DNA of 64,000 bases from Actinomycetota bacterium (GTDB lineage: Bacteria; Actinomycetota; Actinomycetes; Actinomycetales; Microbacteriaceae), in contig JAUZFP010000037.1 in NCBI GenBank assembly GCA_030838475.1, forward strand, positions 1-64,000, given 5' to 3'. Numbering within the stretch: the stretch's first letter is position 1; every line of letters begins with the position of its first letter. Shown here in pieces: positions 51,954 to 61,751 of the stretch. The notes beneath the pieces are model-generated. The model did no database searches and was not told where the DNA came from. It worked only from the letters and a program-made list of their open reading frames with translations. The position numbers were made by a program, and so were the translations under genes.

Positions 51954-54900
51954 TCAGTTGTGACTAGGACGGAATCGGATACCGACCACGATTACCGTGC
52001 CGATCATCAGGAGGACGAGCGCCCATATCAGGCTGGGTCCAATATCCAAGCCGGTAAAGGCGGTCACTCGTCCCGAGCCGGGGTCGGCGGGCGCGGCAGC
52101 CACCGTGACCATCGCGGCGCAAGTCGGATCGGTGTCGCCGACGAGGCAGTTGGAGATCGTTCCGGCTGAATCGACTGGAGTGGCCACGATGTTGAGCAAC
52201 GACTCACCCGTCGATGCTCCGACCGGCAACTGCACCGAGTACTTCACCTGGACAACTCCACCGACCGGCAGCGCACCTGACCAGCCGATGGTGGGGGCTG
52301 TGTAGGTTGCCCCACCGGATGCGTCATTGTCGTAGGTCGCGTTCTGCAGAACGTTGGTGAGGTCGTCGCTGAACGATGCTGGCTGGCCGGCCGTGAACGG
52401 CACCGCCCCGGTGTTCGTGACCGTGATCGTGTAGTCGATCACTCCCCCGGGCCGCACGGTCGTGGAGTTCGCCACCTTTGCAACTTCGTACGACTGCACC
52501 GGCACGGTGACCGAGCAGGCTGGGTCGGTGGAGCCTGCAGCGCAGTTGCCGGTAGGTGTGACCACCGTGTTCTTCAGAAGGTGATCGCCGACATCCGGTG
52601 TGTTCACCGTCACCGAATAGGTGACAGTGACCGCTCCGCCGATCGGAAGCGCACCCGCCCACGAGAGCGTCGGCGCCACGTAAGTCGCTCCGCTCGACGA
52701 GTCAAAGTTGTAAGTGGCGTCGTCCAGCACGTTCGACAGATCGTCGGTGAACGTTGCCGGTGCAGCGGACGTGTAGTCCACGATTCCGGTGTTCGTCACC
52801 ACGACCGTGTACGTCACGGTCGCCCCCTGGAGCGTGGTGGTCGCCGAGGCAGTCTTGGCGGCGGCATACGACTGCACGGGAACGTGCACGGCACAGTCCG
52901 GATCAGTGGTGTCCGCGGTGCAATTGCCGCCCGATCCAACCGGGGTCAGAACGGCGTTGTCCAACGAATGGTCACCGCCGTCCGGGCTGTTCACGGTGAC
53001 CGAGTAGGTGATTGTCTCCGACTGCCCGACAGCCAGCGCCCCCGACCAGGACAGCGTCGGCGCTGCGTACACAGCACCGTTGGTTGCGTCGTTGTCATAC
53101 GTGGCATCGTCGAGCACGCTGGAGAGATCATCCGTGAAGCTCGCCGGTGCACCCGCCGTGTAGTCGGTCGCACCCGTGTTGGTGACGACGATCGTGTACG
53201 TCACCTTCGCCCCTGGCGTCGTCGTGGTAGTCGATGCGGTCTTCACGACATCGAAGGCCTTGGTCGGCACCTGTGCGGCACACGACGGGTCGGTCGATGC
53301 CCCGAAGCAGTTCCCGGTCGACCCTGTGACGACCGCGTTCTTGAGCACCTGGTCGCCCGTGTCCGGAGTGTTGACTGTCACCGTGTAGGTGAAGCTAATG
53401 CTCGCACCTACCGCCAACGGTCCCGACCACGACAGAGACGTTCCATCGAAGGTCACGCCGGCCGTCGCGTCGCCGTCGTAGGCCGCGTCGTCCAGAACAT
53501 TGGTCAGGTCATCGACGAACGTCGCGGGGCTCCCGGCGGTGTAGTCCACCTGCCCGGTGTTGGTGATCGTGATCGTGTACGGCACAACGTCCCCGGGGTT
53601 CGCAGTCGTCGCCGTGCTCGTCTTCACCGCCCGGTACGCCTGCACCAGCGTCACCGTGGAGCAGGACGGATCGGTGGATCCGGTCGGGCAGTTGCCGACA
53701 CCCACCGGCGTGAACACCGTGTTCTTCAGCGAATGGTCGCCGTTGTCCGGGTTCTTCACGGTGATCGAGTAGGTGATGGTCTTGGTTGCCCCGATTGCCA
53801 AGGCACCGGACCACGAGATGGTCGGCGCCGCGTAGGTCGAACCGTTCGACGCATCGTTGTTATAGGTCGCATCATCCAGAACGCCGGCGAGGTTGTCGGT
53901 GAAGGTCGCCGGGGTGGTCGCGTTGTACGCAAACTGCCCGGTGTTCGTGACCTGGATCGTGTACGTCACCGTCGAGCCCGGGGTCGCCGTGGGAGCGGAG
54001 GCCGACTTGGCAACCGTGTACGACGCAACCGGCGTGTTCGTTGTGCACGCCGCCGGACTGCTGCAGGTGCCGCCCGACGCCGTCGGTGTCACCGCGTTTG
54101 TCAGCAGGTGGTCGCCAGCGTCAGGGGCGTTGACCGTGACCGAGTAGGTGACGATCTGACTCGCGCCCACCGCGAGCGCACCAGACCACGACAGGGTCGG
54201 TGCGGCGAAGGTCGCGCTGTTCGACGCGTCGTTGTTGTACGTCGCGTCATCGAGAACGGCCGTCAGGTCATCCGTAAAGGTTGCCGGGTTGGCGATCGTG
54301 TAGGCAACGGCCCCCGTGTTCGTCACCGTCACCGTGTACCGCACGGTGCCGCTGGGCGTCGTGGACGCCGTCGAAGCGGTCTTGGACACGGTGTACGACG
54401 CGACGGGAGTTTGGGTACCGCAGGCAGCCGCGCTCGCGCACGTCCCGCCCGAACCCGTGGCCGCCACCGTGTTCCTGAGCTCGTCGTCACCGGTGTTCGG
54501 CCTCTTCACGGTGACCGAGTACGTGATTGTCCGTGTGCCGCCGATGGCGAGAGAACCCGACCACGACAGGGTGGGCGAGGCGAATGTAGCGCCCCCGGTA
54601 GCGTCGTTGTTGTAAGTCGCGTCATCCAGCACTCCGGTGAGGTTGTCCGCGATGGTCGCCGGATTCGAGGGGGTGTAGGCGAGCTGCCCGGTGTTGGTGA
54701 GGACCAGCGTGTAGGTCACGGTCGCGCCCGGGGTTGCCGTCGCCGTCGAGACCGACTTGGTAACCGTGTAGGACGCGACCGGCGTGTTCGTGGTGCACGC
54801 GGGAGCGGACGCGCAGGTGCCCCCACTAGCAGTGGGAACGGCGGTGTTGGTGAGCACGTGGTCGCCCGTGTCCAGGTTGCCCACCGTCACGGAGTACGTG

Positions 54901-57900
54901 ATCGTCTTGGTGGCACCGACCGCGAGCGCACCCGACCAGGAAAGCGTCGGGGACGAGAACGCGGCGCCATTGGTAGCGTCGTTGTTGTACGTCGCATCAT
55001 CCAAAACGCTGGCGAGGCTGTCGGAGAACGACGCGGGAGCACCCGCCGTGTAGGCCACGGCACCCGTGTTGGTCATCGTGATCGTGTACGACACAGTGGC
55101 ACCCGGAGTGGTCGTGGTAGCCGACGCGCCCTTGGTGACCGTGTACGACTGCACGAGCGTCGTGGTGGCGCATCCACCCGCCGTCGCGCAGGTTCCGCCT
55201 GCAGCAGTGGGAACAACGGTGTTGTGCAGCGTGTGATTGCCCGTATCCGGGCTGCCCACGGTCGCGGAGTAGCTGACCGTCTGCGATCCGCCAATCGGGA
55301 GTGCGCCAGCCCAGGACAGGGTGGGGGCGACGTACGTCGCGCCGCCCGTCGCGTCGTTGTTGTAGGTCGCGTCGTCGAGGACGGCCGTCAGATTGTCCGT
55401 GAAGGTGGCCGGGCTCCCCACTGTGTAGTCGACGCCGCCGGTGTTGGTGACCAGCACGGTATACGTCACGCGCGAACCCTCCGTCGTGGAGGTCGTGGAG
55501 ACAGTCTTCGACACGGCGTACGACTGCACGGGCACGTGCACGGCGCAGTTGGGATCGGTGGTGTCGACCGGGCAGCTTCCCCCGGACCCGGCAGGAGTCA
55601 ATACGGCGTTGTCCAGCGCGTGATCCCCGGCATCGGGGTCCTCGATGGTCACCGAGTAGGTGATGGTTGCGGATGCACCCACCGCGAGCGCGCCCGACCA
55701 CGACAACGTGGGTGCGGCATACGCGGCACCATTGGTGGCGTCATTGTTGTAAGTCGCGTCGTCGAGCACTGCCGCCAGGCTGTCGGTGAACGAGGCCGGA
55801 GAGCCAGCCGTGTAGTCGGTTGCACCGGTGTTGGTGACCACGATCGTGTAGGTGACCGTGGATCCAGGCGTCGTGGTCGACGAGGAAGCCGTCTTCACAA
55901 CGTCGAACGCCTTGGTGGGCACCTGTACGGCGCACGAGGGATCGGTGGAGCTCGCGGAGCAGTTGCCCGTTGAGTCCGTGATCACCGCGTTTCTCAGCTC
56001 ATGGTCGCCGGCATCGGGCGTGTTCACCGTGACAGAGTAAGTGATCGACACGGTCGCACCGACCGCGAGCGGTCCCGACCAGAAAAGGGTCGGCGCGGCG
56101 TAGGTGGCGCCGTTCGTCGCATCGTTGTTGTAGGTCGCGTCATCGAGCACGCTAGCCAGCGAGTCGGTGACCGTGGCCGGGTTGCCCGCCGTGTAGGCGA
56201 CCTGCCCCGTGTTGGTGATGGTGATCGTGTATGGCACGACCTCGCCCGGGGTGACGGTCGTGGCGGTCGTGGTCTTCACGACTCGGTACTCCTTGACCGG
56301 GGTCAGGGTGGAGCACGCCGGATCGGTGGATCCGGCCGAACAGTTGCCGACGCCGGGTGGCGTGAACACGGTGTTCCCCAGCAGGGCGTCGCCGTTGTCC
56401 GGGGCCTTCACCGTCACCGAGTACGTGATGGTGTGGGTGCCGCCGATCGCAAGCGCGCCGGACCACGAGACGGTGGGTGCGGCGTAGGTGGCGCCGCCGG
56501 AGGCGTCGTTGTTGTAGACCGCGTCATCCAGAACCCCGGTGAGGCTGTCGGTGATGGTTGCCGGATTGGCTGCGGTGTAGGCGACCTGGCCGGTGTTCGT
56601 GACAACGATCGTGTAGGGGATGGTCGATCCCGGGGTCGCCGGGGTGACGGATGCGGTCTTGGCGACCGTGTAGGTGCCGACCGGGGTGTTGGTCTGGCAC
56701 GCGCCGGGTGCGCAGATGCCCCCACTGCCGGTCGGGGTGACGGTGTTGGTCAGCAGGTGGTCACCCGCGTCGGGTGTGTTGACGGTAATCGAATACGTGA
56801 CGGTCTGCACGGCGCCCACCGGGAGTGCGCCGGACCAGGACACTGTCGGTGCGGAGTAGGTCGCTCCGGCGGATGCGTCACCGTTGTAGGTCGCGTCATC
56901 CAGCACACCGGTCAGGTTGTCCGTGAACGATGCCGGTGAGCCGGCGGTGTATGCCACCATTCCGGTGTTCTTCACCGCCACCGTGTAGACAACTGTCCCG
57001 CCCGGAATGGTGGTTAGGGGTGACGCAGTCTTGGTTACTGTGTAGGCGGCGATCGGCGTGTGCGTGGTGCAGGCTCCCGGGGTCGCGCAGGTGCCGCCAG
57101 TCCCGGTCGGGATGACCGTGTTGTTGAGCATGTGATCGCCGGTGTCCGGACTCTTCACGGTCACCGAATAAGTGATCAGGGTGCTCGCGCCCACAGCGAG
57201 AGCGCCTGCCCAGGACATCGTCGGGGCGGAGTAGGTGGCGCCACTGGACGCATCGTTGTTGTACGTCGCGTCATCCAGCGCTCCGGTCAGGCTGTCGGTA
57301 AAGGATGCCGGGTTGCCCGCCGTGTACGCGGTTGTGCCTGTGTTCGTGACCGTGATCGTGTACGTGACCTGTTGGCCCTCGGCTGCGGAGCTTACCGATG
57401 TCGACTTGGCGACAGTGAATGACTCGACATCGAGGGTGACAACGCAGTTGGGATCCGTGTTGCCGGTGATGCAGTTGCTTCCCGGCCCGCTGGTCACGGT
57501 GTTTGTCATGACCTTGTCGCCGGTATCGGGGTTGCCGACCGTGACCGAATAGGTGATCGTGATCGTCTGCCCGGGCATGATCGAGCCCGCAGACCAATTC
57601 AGCGACTGCCCGCTGACCGTGGCGGTCCCGGCGCTGGAGGCAACATCTCCGTTGTAGGTTGCGTCGTCGAGGACGCCCGACATGTCATCCGTCAACGATG
57701 GGTTCAGCGACTGCGCCGCGCTCGCGGCTGGCTCCGAGACCGTCACCGTGTACGTCACCGTCGAACCGGGAGCGATGGCGGTTCCGGCCGCAGGAACGGA
57801 TGTCTTCGCGACCGTGTACGGGGCTGGAACCACAACCCCGGCCGGGTCGGTCGGGGTGAGGGTCGGACCTGTCGGAGGCGTCACGGTCGCCGACGCGGTG

Positions 57901-60900
57901 TTCACGGTCGTGCCGACTACGGCGACAGAGCTGCAGGTGTTCGATGCCGACGCCCCGGCAGCGAGACTCGCGACGGTGAAGTTACAGCCGGGAACCAGAG
58001 AGTCGGTGACCGGGATGTTGGTCAGCGTCCCGGTGCCCTTGTTGGTCACCGTGATCCTGTACGGCACGGTGTCGCCGACCGCGTACTGCTGGTAGTCCGC
58101 AGTGGTGTTCGCGTCATGCCAATCGGCGGGGTTGGCGGGATTTCCGCCTTTGAAAAGCACGTATTTCTTGAGGTCGAGGGCATAGCAGGCGCCGATGGTT
58201 GTGGTCGCGCTCGACAGCATGGGCAGCGCCGTGTGACCGGCGAACGACAGGGCAGAGTTCACCAGAATCTGGCCGGGCTTGTTGTCGGTGGCCGCGGGCG
58301 CGGTGCAACTTGTTCCCGTCGGCGTTGTAAACGCGACGCGAATTACCTGGGTCGCCCCGGGTGCGAGCGCTGGCGTGATCACCCGGATGGCGGTCGGATG
58401 TGCACTTGGGGTGGTCGTCCAGCCCACGGTATTGCCCGACACGGAGCCGGGGGTCCCACCGTTCGAGGCCGCACGTGGATCGTTGCTGAGCGAGGCGAGC
58501 GGCGCGGACGAGTAGTAGATCGTCGACCCGGTGGGCGCAGTGATGCCGGTCAGCGTGTAGGTACCATCGATGTTCGTTCCGCGAGGGTCCCCGGTCTTGG
58601 GCAGCACGTCGATCGTGTCGGTAAATGAATTCGAGACCGGGTCCTGCGAGTTGATGGTCAAGTCCCAGGCCGAACTGTCGCCGTAGAACGAAAGCACGTT
58701 GGACTCGACTGACTTACCGAGCGTTGTGGCTCCGTTGCTCGGCACGGTCACGCTCGCCGTCGCCTGACGCGCCCCGACCGGACGGTTGTCACCGGGAACG
58801 TTGACCTGTGCAGTGTTGGTCAGTACCGCTCCTGGCGCCACCACCGAGTTCGAGGGGATCTGAGCCTGGTACGTGATCGGCTGCGCGGTGTTCGCCGGCA
58901 CGTTGGTGAACGTGTACGCGAGCACCTGTTGGCCTGAGCCGTTCGTCGACAGGGTGGGAGTTGGCGTGCCTGATCCAGCCACGTACGCCATCCCCGTCGG
59001 CAGGGTATCGGTGACGGTGAAGGTTTGGCTCGGTGGGCTTTGCACAGCAAGGTCCGACTCCGCGGTGAGGTTGTAAACCACTGGCACCCCCGGCTGTGCC
59101 GTCGTGCTGGGGGTCGTCTTCGTGATCACGCCATCTGGGCCCTGGATGCGCATCGCATCGCGCTGGCCGTTTGTGTTCGGGCCATACGTGCTGCCAGGAA
59201 TGTTCGCGATGACGCTGGAGTTCGTGCTGATGTTGGTGTAATTGTTCAAGTTCGGGAATCCGGGGTACGTCGTCGCAACGTTGTACGGAGCGTTGAACGC
59301 TCCGACCGTCCACGACTCAGCACCGATCGGCGCGGTGGTGGGAACGTAGCCCCACACCCGCAGGAAGTGATGGAACTGCTTGTCCACTGCGGGGTTCCAA
59401 GTCATCTTCACAGCGGTGACTCCGGCGGGGAGGCTCACAATGCACTGGTCATCCGAGTACGCCGGGGAGATCGACGCTGTTTGGGTTGCGCAACCCGCGG
59501 GGAGCGGAGCAGAGATCCATGGACTTCCGGCGACCCCAACGGGTTCGCCGCAGGTCTCGGTTTTCGTGTTGATCGCGTCCGTACGGTACCAGAGGTGCGC
59601 CGTCGTCATGTTGGAGAACGACGCGCCATCAACCCCAACGAAGTCGACGTACCTGGGGGTGAAAGCTGCGGCGTTCTGGACCATGCTGCAGGAACCCGCA
59701 AGGTTGGCGCCGCCCGCGCCGGCGTATACGGACCAGGTCACGCTGTCGGCCTGGCTCATCATCGGCTGGTCGGCAGCAGTATATGGACCGGGGTTGGTCG
59801 ACGTCCCGGCTCCCGGCCACGGCAGGGTCAGGTCCTGCGCTGTTCCCGGCGCCGCCCAGAGGTTGGCGTCCCACGGCGAGCGTCCGACGGTGGGACCGCC
59901 CTGCCAGCTGATCGCGAACTGGCCCGGCAGCACGAGAGTCGTACCCGACACATCATTGGAGGTGTTGGTCTCGGGTTGGGTGACGCCGTCGGTGAAGGGG
60001 AACACGCTCGGGGTGGCGGTGAAGGTCACGCCGGTGCTCGTCGTGATCGGGGCGGTGTAGCTGAAGAGGAGTTGACCCGCGGCAATGAAGTTCGTTGTGG
60101 ATGGGATTGCGTTGCCGAGGCTGTCGACGGTCGGCACATGCTGGAGCGAGTAGTCGAGCCCGCTCAGGGTGACCGTGTAGTGCGTGCCGCTTCCACTGAT
60201 TGAACAGGTCGGTGCGTTGGTCCTGTTTGCGATACTGGTGGCAGAGTACGGAATCCCCGTTGCCTGTGCCGAGTTGTCGACGGGCGCACAGCCCTCCCAT
60301 TGGAGACCGGGTAGTTGCCCCGCAACAGACACTGCGAGGTCGACAGTAAATGTGTACGTCGATGGGCCCGAAATGCTTCCGGATGTCATGGCGACCCCGT
60401 AGTCGACCACGACGGTCGGACGGTTTCCGCCGCTGCGACTCGGCACGGTGGTTTGCTGGTAGTTCTGGTTCGGGGCGCTGAGCGCCAGGTCCATGCCGTG
60501 CGTTCCGGTGATCGGGAGCTGAGGTGTTGCGACGGGCCCAGCCGTGGCCGCAGCCGAGTCGGACGTTGCGCTCCCCGAAACCGACAGCTTTGACCCGACC
60601 GCTCCGGTCGCTCTGACCGGAGCTTGAATGACCGAAGCGGTCCCCTCGGTGATCGTGCCGAGATTGCAGAGCAGGATGGAGCCGTTTCCGGAGATCGCCG
60701 AGGCCGGCGTCACGCCCTTGGTCTTACAGACCGCGGGGATGCTCGCGAACACGCCGTTCGTGACGGTGAGCGTTGCCCGCACGTTGCTCACCGGATTGTT
60801 GGCCTGCGGATTTGTGGCGTCGTTTGTGCTGATGTGCCACTCAGAAGTGATCGCTTGCCCGAGCGGTGCCGTCGTGGGACTGCCGACCCAGTTCGTGGTG

Positions 60901-61181
60901 ATCTCGTGTACCGCTGTCGTTGCGGCATTCGCGACGCCGGACAGAGCGAACACAGAAAACCCAGCGATCGTCACCGCCACGAGGGCTGAGATTGCGCGAA
61001 ATCCGACAGTGGGCGAATCGGTGTACCAGAATAAGCCGCGCAAACCGACGGCACGACGGTGCCGACTACCGTGACCATTTGGCCGGCCCGCTGTTGTATT
61101 GCCCCTGCTTCGGCGCACGATCATTCCCCCCGTTGTTACTGTCATCCGGCTTGGATGGCCGCAACCCCAGACGCGACGCAC
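51954..61181 (-). CDS. Giant DUF11-type repeat surface protein (~3075 aa) with C-terminal TM
   Basis: ~15 tandem ~125-aa units of TPGxTVxYTIxVTNTGxxxYTxxxPAxFTDxLxxVLDDATYNNDAxxGATYxAPTLSWSGALAVG...; C-terminal IWALVLLMIGTVIVVGIRFRPSHN; start uncertain. Confidence 0.88.
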   Translation of the reverse strand: MRRVWGCGHPSRMTVTTGGMIVRRSRGNTTAGRPNGHGSRHRRAVGLRGLFWYTDSPTVGFRAISALVAVTIAGFSVFALSGVANAATTAVHEITTNWVGSPTTAPLGQAITSEWHISTNDATNPQANNPVSNVRATLTVTNGVFASIPAVCKTKGVTPASAISGNGSILLCNLGTITEGTASVIQAPVRATGAVGSKLSVSGSATSDSAAATAGPVATPQLPITGTHGMDLALSAPNQNYQQTTVPSRSGGNRPTVVVDYGVAMTSGSISGPSTYTFTVDLAVSVAGQLPGLQWEGCAPVDNSAQATGIPYSATSIANRTNAPTCSISGSGTHYTVTLSGLDYSLQHVPTVDSLGNAIPSTTNFIAAGQLLFSYTAPITTSTGVTFTATPSVFPFTDGVTQPETNTSNDVSGTTLVLPGQFAISWQGGPTVGRSPWDANLWAAPGTAQDLTLPWPGAGTSTNPGPYTAADQPMMSQADSVTWSVYAGAGGANLAGSCSMVQNAAAFTPRYVDFVGVDGASFSNMTTAHLWYRTDAINTKTETCGEPVGVAGSPWISAPLPAGCATQTASISPAYSDDQCIVSLPAGVTAVKMTWNPAVDKQFHHFLRVWGYVPTTAPIGAESWTVGAFNAPYNVATTYPGFPNLNNYTNISTNSSVIANIPGSTYGPNTNGQRDAMRIQGPDGVITKTTPSTTAQPGVPVVYNLTAESDLAVQSPPSQTFTVTDTLPTGMAYVAGSGTPTPTLSTNGSGQQVLAYTFTNVPANTAQPITYQAQIPSNSVVAPGAVLTNTAQVNVPGDNRPVGARQATASVTVPSNGATTLGKSVESNVLSFYGDSSAWDLTINSQDPVSNSFTDTIDVLPKTGDPRGTNIDGTYTLTGITAPTGSTIYYSSAPLASLSNDPRAASNGGTPGSVSGNTVGWTTTPSAHPTAIRVITPALAPGATQVIRVAFTTPTGTSCTAPAATDNKPGQILVNSALSFAGHTALPMLSSATTTIGACYALDLKKYVLFKGGNPANPADWHDANTTADYQQYAVGDTVPYRITVTNKGTGTLTNIPVTDSLVPGCNFTVASLAAGASASNTCSSVAVVGTTVNTASATVTPPTGPTLTPTDPAGVVVPAPYTVAKTSVPAAGTAIAPGSTVTYTVTVSEPAASAAQSLNPSLTDDMSGVLDDATYNGDVASSAGTATVSGQSLNWSAGSIMPGQTITITYSVTVGNPDTGDKVMTNTVTSGPGSNCITGNTDPNCVVTLDVESFTVAKSTSVSSAAEGQQVTYTITVTNTGTTAYTAGNPASFTDSLTGALDDATYNNDASSGATYSAPTMSWAGALAVGASTLITYSVTVKSPDTGDHMLNNTVIPTGTGGTCATPGACTTHTPIAAYTVTKTASPLTTIPGGTVVYTVAVKNTGMVAYTAGSPASFTDNLTGVLDDATYNGDASAGATYSAPTVSWSGALPVGAVQTVTYSITVNTPDAGDHLLTNTVTPTGSGGICAPGACQTNTPVGTYTVAKTASVTPATPGSTIPYTIVVTNTGQVAYTAANPATITDSLTGVLDDAVYNNDASGGATYAAPTVSWSGALAIGGTHTITYSVTVKAPDNGDALLGNTVFTPPGVGNCSAGSTDPACSTLTPVKEYRVVKTTTATTVTPGEVVPYTITITNTGQVAYTAGNPATVTDSLASVLDDATYNNDATNGATYAAPTLFWSGPLAVGATVSITYSVTVNTPDAGDHELRNAVITDSTGNCSASSTDPSCAVQVPTKAFDVVKTASSSTTTPGSTVTYTIVVTNTGATDYTAGSPASFTDSLAAVLDDATYNNDATNGAAYAAPTLSWSGALAVGASATITYSVTIEDPDAGDHALDNAVLTPAGSGGSCPVDTTDPNCAVHVPVQSYAVSKTVSTTSTTEGSRVTYTVLVTNTGGVDYTVGSPATFTDNLTAVLDDATYNNDATGGATYVAPTLSWAGALPIGGSQTVSYSATVGSPDTGNHTLHNTVVPTAAGGTCATAGGCATTTLVQSYTVTKGASATTTTPGATVSYTITMTNTGAVAYTAGAPASFSDSLASVLDDATYNNDATNGAAFSSPTLSWSGALAVGATKTITYSVTVGNLDTGDHVLTNTAVPTASGGTCASAPACTTNTPVASYTVTKSVSTATATPGATVTYTLVLTNTGQLAYTPSNPATIADNLTGVLDDATYNNDATGGATFASPTLSWSGSLAIGGTRTITYSVTVKRPNTGDDELRNTVAATGSGGTCASAAACGTQTPVASYTVSKTASTASTTPSGTVRYTVTVTNTGAVAYTIANPATFTDDLTAVLDDATYNNDASNSATFAAPTLSWSGALAVGASQIVTYSVTVNAPDAGDHLLTNAVTPTASGGTCSSPAACTTNTPVASYTVAKSASAPTATPGSTVTYTIQVTNTGQFAYNATTPATFTDNLAGVLDDATYNNDASNGSTYAAPTISWSGALAIGATKTITYSITVKNPDNGDHSLKNTVFTPVGVGNCPTGSTDPSCSTVTLVQAYRAVKTSTATTANPGDVVPYTITITNTGQVDYTAGSPATFVDDLTNVLDDAAYDGDATAGVTFDGTSLSWSGPLAVGASISFTYTVTVNTPDTGDQVLKNAVVTGSTGNCFGASTDPSCAAQVPTKAFDVVKTASTTTTTPGAKVTYTIVVTNTGATDYTAGAPASFTDDLSSVLDDATYDNDATNGAVYAAPTLSWSGALAVGQSETITYSVTVNSPDGGDHSLDNAVLTPVGSGGNCTADTTDPDCAVHVPVQSYAAAKTASATTTLQGATVTYTVVVTNTGIVDYTSAAPATFTDDLSNVLDDATYNFDSSSGATYVAPTLSWAGALPIGGAVTVTYSVTVNTPDVGDHLLKNTVVTPTGNCAAGSTDPACSVTVPVQSYEVAKVANSTTVRPGGVIDYTITVTNTGAVPFTAGQPASFSDDLTNVLQNATYDNDASGGATYTAPTIGWSGALPVGGVVQVKYSVQLPVGASTGESLLNIVATPVDSAGTISNCLVGDTDPTCAAMVTVAAAPADPGSGRVTAFTGLDIGPSLIWALVLLMIGTVIVVGIRFRPSHN
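52180..57830 (-). repeat. Tandem ~375-bp DUF11-coding repeat array
   Basis: Recurring gtcgcgtcgtcgagcac / ttgttgtaggtcgcgtc and ggtgttggtgacc motifs at ~375-bp intervals. Confidence 0.9.
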
Positions 61182-61578
61182 TAAAGCAGTACTGACTGGG
61201 GAAATTCAATCGCGTGCACCTACCGGTCTGGACATCAGTCAACAGAATTCACCCTCAAATTCACCCTCCTACGGCGGCTTACGATGCCGGACTACCCAGT
61301 CGTCCCACCCCCTTTTGGGCATAGACAATCCGCCCAGCGCGCGTAGGTTGAAGGTGTGCCGGTCGGGCGACTAGGGAAAGCGCCCGGACCGTGAAGGGAT
61401 CCCCCGCGAGAATCGGGTACTCGCGGGGATCCGCACATCTTCTCGACGCAGGGTTCCCGCCTTTTGCCCACAATTCCGTTAAGCCGAGATCGATTCAATG
61501 AAATCACATTGATCTCCAATAAGCCTTTGATCAGCTGTTAAGCAAAAACCGCCGCGCCGATTCAGGCACCCTTTTTGA

Positions 61579-61624
61579 TCTTGTAAAGCGAAGGATCGTC
61601 GGTTCAAATCCGACAGGGGGCTCT
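61579..61624. repeat. Candidate attR: duplicated tRNA-Thr 3' end
   Basis: tcttgtaaagcgaaggAtcgtcggttcaaatccgacagggggctct; no upstream acceptor/D-arm, so not a tRNA gene. Confidence 0.9.
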
Positions 61625-61633
61625 TTTCGAATC

Positions 61634-61690
61634 CGGGAGAGTTCGGCGGAGGCGGGCGGGCGCGCTGGCCCGTCTGGGCCGAACTCGCCC
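61634..61690. terminator. Imperfect hairpin immediately right of attR
   Basis: GGGAGAGTTCGGC pairs 12/13 with GCCGAACTCGCCC. Confidence 0.4.
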
Positions 61691-61751
61691 GGCCTCCGCG
61701 CCGTTTGGGAATCACCCTCGCCGCGAGCTTTTCCGTAGTAGACTCGTATAC

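Larger units (their letters stand above)
34296..61624. mobile_element. Putative integrated genomic island bounded by tRNA-Thr attL/attR and encoding a tyrosine integrase
   Basis: 45/46-nt direct repeat of the tRNA-Thr 3' end flanking ~27.3 kb; integrase at 38546-39685; accessory-type cargo. Confidence 0.8.

Noticed and set aside
52581-55973. 1130-aa plus-strand ORF
   Set aside because: Antisense to the DUF11 repeat gene; Arg/Gly-rich shadow frame with repetitive low-complexity translation caused by GC-rich codon bias.
52180-57830. Regular repeats resembling a CRISPR array
   Set aside because: Period is ~375 bp, repeats are divergent and in-frame coding for DUF11-like domains; no short direct repeats with unique spacers and no cas genes seen.
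61579-61624. Second tRNA-Thr
   Set aside because: Only the anticodon-loop-to-3'-end half is present, with a 1-nt insertion and no acceptor 5' strand or D-arm.
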